The notes under the pieces are model-generated. The model saw nothing but the letters and a program-made list of their open reading frames with translations, did not search any database and was not told the DNA's origin. The position numbers were made by a program, and so were the translations under genes. Shown here piece by piece: positions 60,358 to 64,000 of a DNA stretch of 64,000 nt. The DNA is from Mangrovimonas xylaniphaga. Its GTDB lineage: Bacteria > Bacteroidota > Bacteroidia > Flavobacteriales > Flavobacteriaceae. How positions within the stretch are numbered: position 1 is the first letter of the stretch; each line of letters begins with the position of its first letter. Where the stretch lies: the NCBI RefSeq assembly GCF_001280435.1, contig NZ_LBIP01000013.1, forward strand, positions 1,364,001-1,428,000. Reading direction: 5' to 3'.

Positions 60358-62733
60358 TTAGAATTTAAAGTTATACGTTACCGAAGGAATAATTCCGAAA
60401 ATAGACAATCTAGTAGCTTCATTGAGACCAGACACCTTACTTTGACCAAACGAAATAGAGGCCGCATTTCGCCTATTATAGACGTTATAGATACCAAACA
60501 CCCATTCGCCCTTTAAACGTCTCTCAGGATGCTTATTTGGTTTGTAAACAGCCGATATATCTAAACGATGATATTGCGGCAATCGATCCCTATTTCTATT
60601 GGAATAACTCGCTATAGAAAGTCCTTCGTATTCATACTGCCCATTTGGATACGTTACGGGACGTCCTGTTTGAAACACAAAATTGGAACTGAAACTCCAT
60701 TTATCATTCAGTTGATAAGCAGCTGTAACAGATACATCGTGCGTTCTATCATAAGGTGTATTATACCAATTACCACCGTTAATTCCAGGCCCTCCGGCCT
60801 TTCCACCCAAAGTACGTTGTTCCGATTTTGAAAGTGTATAAGCTAGCCAACCGGTAAATTTACCCTTGGTTTTTCTCAATAACACCTCCATACCATAGGC
60901 TCGAGCTTCACCATTTAGGATTTCGGTTTCAATGTTGTTGTTCCCAATCAAATCTGAACCATCGATATAATCGATTCGGTTTTTAATGGTTTTATAGTAG
61001 GTTTCCAACTCCAAAGCATAACCTTTCTCTGAAAAATTTCTGTAATATCCCACAGCATATTGTGTTGAACGCTGTGGTTTAATGTATTGACCACTTGGCG
61101 TCCAAACATCCAAAGGTGTGACGGAAGCAGTGTTTGATAACAGATGTAAATATTGGGTAGATTTGGTAAAACTGGCTTTTAAGGAAGAAGCACTGTTAAG
61201 CTCATAAGAAAGCCCCAGCCTAGGTTCCAAACCATTATAATCCTTAATAGTTTCACCCTTACTGTAATAGATTTCATCTAAAGCTTCTCCCCTTTCGTAA
61301 ATTTCCAATTCATCATTGAATATCACAGGTTGATCATTCACATAGGTAGTCATGGCCTGTCCCCCAAGACGCATGAATTGGCTAAATCGCAAGCCATATT
61401 GAGCCGTCAATTTTTTACTAATTTGATGTTCCGCACTTATATAGGCCGCCCCTTCAAAAGCACGTTTGTCGTCCAATTTTAAATAGTTGATTGGAGACTC
61501 GCTTGATGTTGGACTAACCTCTCCGGGATTTAATAAATAAGAAATTCCACTAACCCCAAAATCCAAATCAAGCTTATCATTCAAGTAATACTTTAAATCA
61601 TATTTTAGGTTATAATTGGCAATATCTGCAATCCAATCCAACTCGATAAAATCCAGCACAATTTGATAATCATATTTACTATAAATCATAGATAAATTAG
61701 AAAACAAACGATCCGTAAATACATGATTCCAACGCAAGTTTCCAGAAACATTACCGTAGCCATTTTCAATGATTTTGTTCAAGTTGAACACATCTCTCCC
61801 AAAATATCCAGAGAGATAAATCTTGTTATTACTATTAATCTCATAATTAGCCTTCAGGTTGAGATCATAAAAGGAAATCTTATCATCCTTAAAGTCCTCG
61901 ACAGCCTTAAGAAACAGATGCGCATAAGAGGTTCTACCTGCAATCAAGAAAGAGCCTTTATCCTTAAAAATTGGAGATTCAGCAGTTAATCTACTAGAAA
62001 TCAAACCAATACCTCCAGTTAAATTAAAATTTTTACGGTTTCCTTCCTTTTGGCGAACATCTAAAACGGAAGATACACGGCCACCAAATTTCGAAGGAAT
62101 ATCTCCCTTGTAAAGTTTGATATCCTTTATGGCATCACTATTAAACACAGAGAAAAAACCGAAAAAATGCGAGGTATTATAAATAATTGCCTCATCCAAA
62201 AGCACCAGATTCTGGTCTGCCGCACCACCACGTACATTAAAGCCTGAAGAACCTTCACCATTATTGGTTACCCCAGGCAGCATTTGAATGGATTTTACAA
62301 CATCTACCTCTCCCAAAACGGCAGGCATTTGCTTAATGGTGGCCGCATTAAGTTTAGCCACACTCATTTCAGGCTTTTTAATATTGATTTGTTCCGATTC
62401 TTCGGCCGTAATTACAACCTCATCTAGAGCAGTTGCGGATTCACTCAATTCAAAATTGATAGTTTGATCCTTATCCAAACTAATTTGTTTAGTCTGGGTT
62501 TCGTAGCCCATATAGGAAATGATTAAAGTGTAATTTCCTTTAATAGCCGTTAAGGAATAAAAGCCATATTCGTTGGTAACAGAGCCATTATCCGTTCCCT
62601 GCAAAAATGCCGTGGCACCCATTAAGGTTTCCCCATTGGAAGCATCAGTTATAGTTCCTCTAATCGTAAATTTTTCTTGGGCAAAAACAGAAAAACTAAA
62701 AAGAAAGTAAGCAATACATAGTAAATGCTTCAT
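60358..62733 (-). CDS. TonB-dependent receptor with carboxypeptidase-like domain
   Basis: A 791-residue outer-membrane receptor. Signal peptide (1-18, SFSVFAQ), beta-sandwich (about 22-105, GTITDASNGETLMGATAFLQ), plug (about 120-235; LGEVDVVKSIQMLPGVTNNG and GGAADQNLVLLDEAIIYN) and a 22-strand barrel ending VTYNFKF. Its partner DUF4249 lipoprotein follows in the same transcript. This type is distinct from SusC/D starch systems and has unknown substrates, often thought to be peptides or metals. Confidence 0.93.
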   Translation of the reverse strand: MKHLLCIAYFLFSFSVFAQEKFTIRGTITDASNGETLMGATAFLQGTDNGSVTNEYGFYSLTAIKGNYTLIISYMGYETQTKQISLDKDQTINFELSESATALDEVVITAEESEQINIKKPEMSVAKLNAATIKQMPAVLGEVDVVKSIQMLPGVTNNGEGSSGFNVRGGAADQNLVLLDEAIIYNTSHFFGFFSVFNSDAIKDIKLYKGDIPSKFGGRVSSVLDVRQKEGNRKNFNLTGGIGLISSRLTAESPIFKDKGSFLIAGRTSYAHLFLKAVEDFKDDKISFYDLNLKANYEINSNNKIYLSGYFGRDVFNLNKIIENGYGNVSGNLRWNHVFTDRLFSNLSMIYSKYDYQIVLDFIELDWIADIANYNLKYDLKYYLNDKLDLDFGVSGISYLLNPGEVSPTSSESPINYLKLDDKRAFEGAAYISAEHQISKKLTAQYGLRFSQFMRLGGQAMTTYVNDQPVIFNDELEIYERGEALDEIYYSKGETIKDYNGLEPRLGLSYELNSASSLKASFTKSTQYLHLLSNTASVTPLDVWTPSGQYIKPQRSTQYAVGYYRNFSEKGYALELETYYKTIKNRIDYIDGSDLIGNNNIETEILNGEARAYGMEVLLRKTKGKFTGWLAYTLSKSEQRTLGGKAGGPGINGGNWYNTPYDRTHDVSVTAAYQLNDKWSFSSNFVFQTGRPVTYPNGQYEYEGLSIASYSNRNRDRLPQYHRLDISAVYKPNKHPERRLKGEWVFGIYNVYNRRNAASISFGQSKVSGLNEATRLSIFGIIPSVTYNFKF

Positions 62734-62795
62734 GCAGTAATGATTTAGTTATATTGATTGATGAAAATAATTTGGAAAGGTTACACCGTAGTCAA

Positions 62796-62822
62796 ACAAA
62801 AAGCCAGTCACTTTAACTGGCC
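62796..62822 (-). terminator. Intrinsic terminator after the OmpH-like gene
   Basis: Stem of 6 bp (62803-62808 with 62816-62821, GCCAGT/ACTGGC), 7-base loop, and on the minus strand a TTTTTG tail. It lies 17 bp past the OmpH-like stop and would keep that transcript from reading into the TonB receptor. Confidence 0.65.
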
Positions 62823-62838
62823 AATATGATAAGTAAAA

Positions 62839-63360
62839 CTACTCTTTTGCTTTGTAAGCTTCATTGAGAGCTTCTGTAATGGTTTCGGTAAGATCGTTAT
62901 CTTCTTTTCCATATAAAACACTAGCAGCAACCTCGCTAGTACCTAATATATAGGTATAATCGTTCTTTTTGCCGTATTCTTTTACAAACTCTTTAACTTC
63001 AACAATTACAGAATCAATTTCCGTTTGAAACTCCTGGGTCATTTGCTCCTGCTCCATTTTGATTTGTTGGATCAATTGCTGTTCTTTCATCCCCAATTCC
63101 TGTGACAATTTTTGAACATCATTATCAGACATTCCTCTTGCCTTGTCTTGAGCCGATTTATATTCCAATTGATATTTGGCAATCAAACTATCTCTCAACT
63201 TTTGAAATTCTAAGTCCTTCAACTTAAATTTTTCTTCAACATCAATTTTAGCTTGATAATCGTTAATTACTTTCCCGTTATCCACGAAAGCAATTTTTTG
63301 TTGGTTTTGACATGACAACAATCCAAGTCCCAAACCAAAAAGCAACGCAATTTTTTTCAT
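62839..63360 (-). CDS. OmpH/Skp-like periplasmic chaperone lipoprotein
   Basis: A 173-residue protein with lipobox ending at Cys17 (GLLSC). KIAFVDNGKVINDYQAKID is the OmpH N-terminus, followed by a long charged coiled coil (about 50-120, EQQLIQQIKMEQEQMTQ) and a final YILGTSEVAASVLYG strand that closes the fold. Skp holds outer-membrane proteins during transport; a lipid anchor is different from soluble E. coli Skp, but occurs in Bacteroidota. It has its own promoter and a terminator. Confidence 0.87.
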   Translation of the reverse strand: MKKIALLFGLGLGLLSCQNQQKIAFVDNGKVINDYQAKIDVEEKFKLKDLEFQKLRDSLIAKYQLEYKSAQDKARGMSDNDVQKLSQELGMKEQQLIQQIKMEQEQMTQEFQTEIDSVIVEVKEFVKEYGKKNDYTYILGTSEVAASVLYGKEDNDLTETITEALNEAYKAKE

Positions 63361-63385
63361 TTTATGTATCCAATTAAATTTTTCG

Positions 63386-63417
63386 CAAATGTATCAACTT
63401 AGGCCATTATTTCTCAA
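63386..63417 (-). promoter_or_regulatory. Candidate promoter of the OmpH-like gene
   Basis: TTTTG/TTG (ending at 63415 on the minus strand), 21-bp spacer and TACATTTG (63393-63386) match the Bacteroidota consensus well. The start codon at 63360 gives a leader of about 18-20 bases. The remaining part of the 219-bp gap (63418-63579) has no gene; only a weak 7-bp hairpin (63564-63579) without a T-run lies by the methyltransferase stop. Confidence 0.6.
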
Positions 63418-63579
63418 AACAACCTTCTATAAAATAATCTTATAATAATTACAATCTACTATTAAAAATCCCTATCAAAAACAACGCGTTTTAAAGCGAT
63501 TTAAGCCACTTTCAAAAAAAGGGAAGGTAATCCAACAATACAGCTCCTAAAATCCAATTTCAGAACCTTATTTAAGGTT

Positions 63580-64000
63580 TTACTTGTTTTTCAGCACATA
63601 AATTAGAGAAGAATACTCTCCGGAGCCCTTCGCCTTCATATTCGACTGAAATCCCACCCAAAACGCTTTAAAAAAATTCATATTGCCATTTTTATATTTT
63701 TCCGAAAGCAGACTCACATAAAACGCATCAAATGGCATTGGCAAAATATTTTTCACAACCATATCCTGTTCCAAAAACAATTTTGAAATAGCTGTTCTAG
63801 AAAAATGCCACAAATGTCTTGGCACATCATAGGCAGCCCAATAGGATTTGTAATAATTGGCATCGTAACTCTTAAAATTGGGAACAGCAATAATCAAAGT
63901 ACCGTTTGGACGCAACAAACGCTTCAATTGTTCTATTTCCTTTTTCAAATCTGGTAAATGTTCCAAAACATGCCACAAGGTAATCACATCAAAGCTTTGA
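63580..64000 (-). CDS. Class I SAM-dependent methyltransferase, C-terminal part
   Basis: The frame is open to the right edge, so only the last 140 residues are visible. It contains FDVITLWHVLEHL (motif with Asp that follows SAM-binding motif I), LLRPNGTLIIAVPNFKSYDA (motif III) and YKSYWAAYDVPRHLWHFSR, which is the Methyltransf_23/UbiG-like group. The glycine-rich SAM loop lies outside the window. An internal GTG at 63985-63987 should not be taken as the start. Substrate unknown; such genes often act on sugars or quinones. Confidence 0.85.
   Translation of the reverse strand, partial: QSFDVITLWHVLEHLPDLKKEIEQLKRLLRPNGTLIIAVPNFKSYDANYYKSYWAAYDVPRHLWHFSRTAISKLFLEQDMVVKNILPMPFDAFYVSLLSEKYKNGNMNFFKAFWVGFQSNMKAKGSGEYSSLIYVLKNK

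Noticed and set aside
63564-63579. Hairpin AACCTTA/TAAGGTT near the methyltransferase stop as a terminator
   Set aside because: Loop of about two bases, AT-rich stem and no T-run on the minus strand.
63985-63987. GTG as start of a complete small methyltransferase
   Set aside because: The frame stays open to the window edge with FDVITLWHVLEHL crossing this codon, and the SAM loop is missing, so the gene is partial.
1-64000. tRNA, rRNA, CRISPR arrays, insertion sequences or prophage genes
   Set aside because: I looked for cloverleaf-like tails, repeated spacers, transposase motifs and inverted terminal repeats and saw none that I could support.

Overview
The window looks like a chromosomal segment of a member of the family Flavobacteriaceae (phylum Bacteroidota). 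The evidence is AT-rich DNA, promoter elements of the TAnnTTTG type, no Shine-Dalgarno-led starts, and many family-typical genes: a PorW/SprE-like type IX secretion lipoprotein, SusC-type TonB receptors with carboxypeptidase-like N-domains, DUF4249, DUF4837, DUF5687, DUF4254 and DUF4374 proteins, and an ATP synthase operon lacking atpD and atpC. I saw no tRNA, rRNA, CRISPR array, transposase or prophage.

Layout. 0-9 kb (minus): a partial lipoprotein, then the F-type ATP synthase genes atpB-E-F-H-A-G, preceded by DUF6168-like, AtpZ-like, bactofilin and sprE/porW-like genes. 9-13.7 kb (minus): a PadR regulator, three related small membrane proteins, a DUF5687 permease and an ABC ATPase, all in tight operon spacing. 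13.8-25 kb: a ferredoxin-reductase-like flavoprotein, GT9 plus DUF4254, a three-gene iron/siderophore module (TonB receptor, DUF4374 lipoprotein, PepSY membrane protein), upp, DUF6427, DUF6341 and purD. 25-50 kb: a large surface-polysaccharide locus. Its plus-strand part has an adenylate-forming enzyme, wecB and a GT4. Its minus-strand part has a polyprenyl-P sugar transferase, GT2, GT4, three polytopic polymerase/ligase-like proteins, a GT42-like transferase, Wzx, a HAD phosphatase, a CMP-sugar synthetase, an unusual HMGL-type aldolase fusion, cysN-cysD-cysC, DUF2061, cysQ, the dTDP-rhamnose genes and a Wzz-like protein. 50-64 kb: housekeeping and envelope genes (DUF6909 with a phosphorylase-like C-terminus, GH3, M23 peptidase, tatA, DUF4837, LysM transglycosylase, pgk, holB, DUF4249 plus TonB receptor, OmpH-like lipoprotein, partial methyltransferase).

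The polysaccharide locus is the most interesting part. The rhamnose genes supply dTDP-rhamnose; WecB supplies UDP-ManNAc; CysDNC makes PAPS and CysQ clears PAP, with no sulfate reductase nearby, which suggests glycan sulfation. A cassette at 36-41.3 kb (aldolase with a C-terminal GT42/MptE-like domain, CMP-transferase, HAD phosphatase, GT42-like transferase, flippase) reads as a non-standard route to a CMP-activated 2-keto-3-deoxy sugar. One of the Wzy-like genes carries a run of ten G in its coding strand, a candidate phase-variation switch. The 30-41 kb part is visibly richer in A+T than its flanks and uses several TTG starts, consistent with an exchanged cassette.
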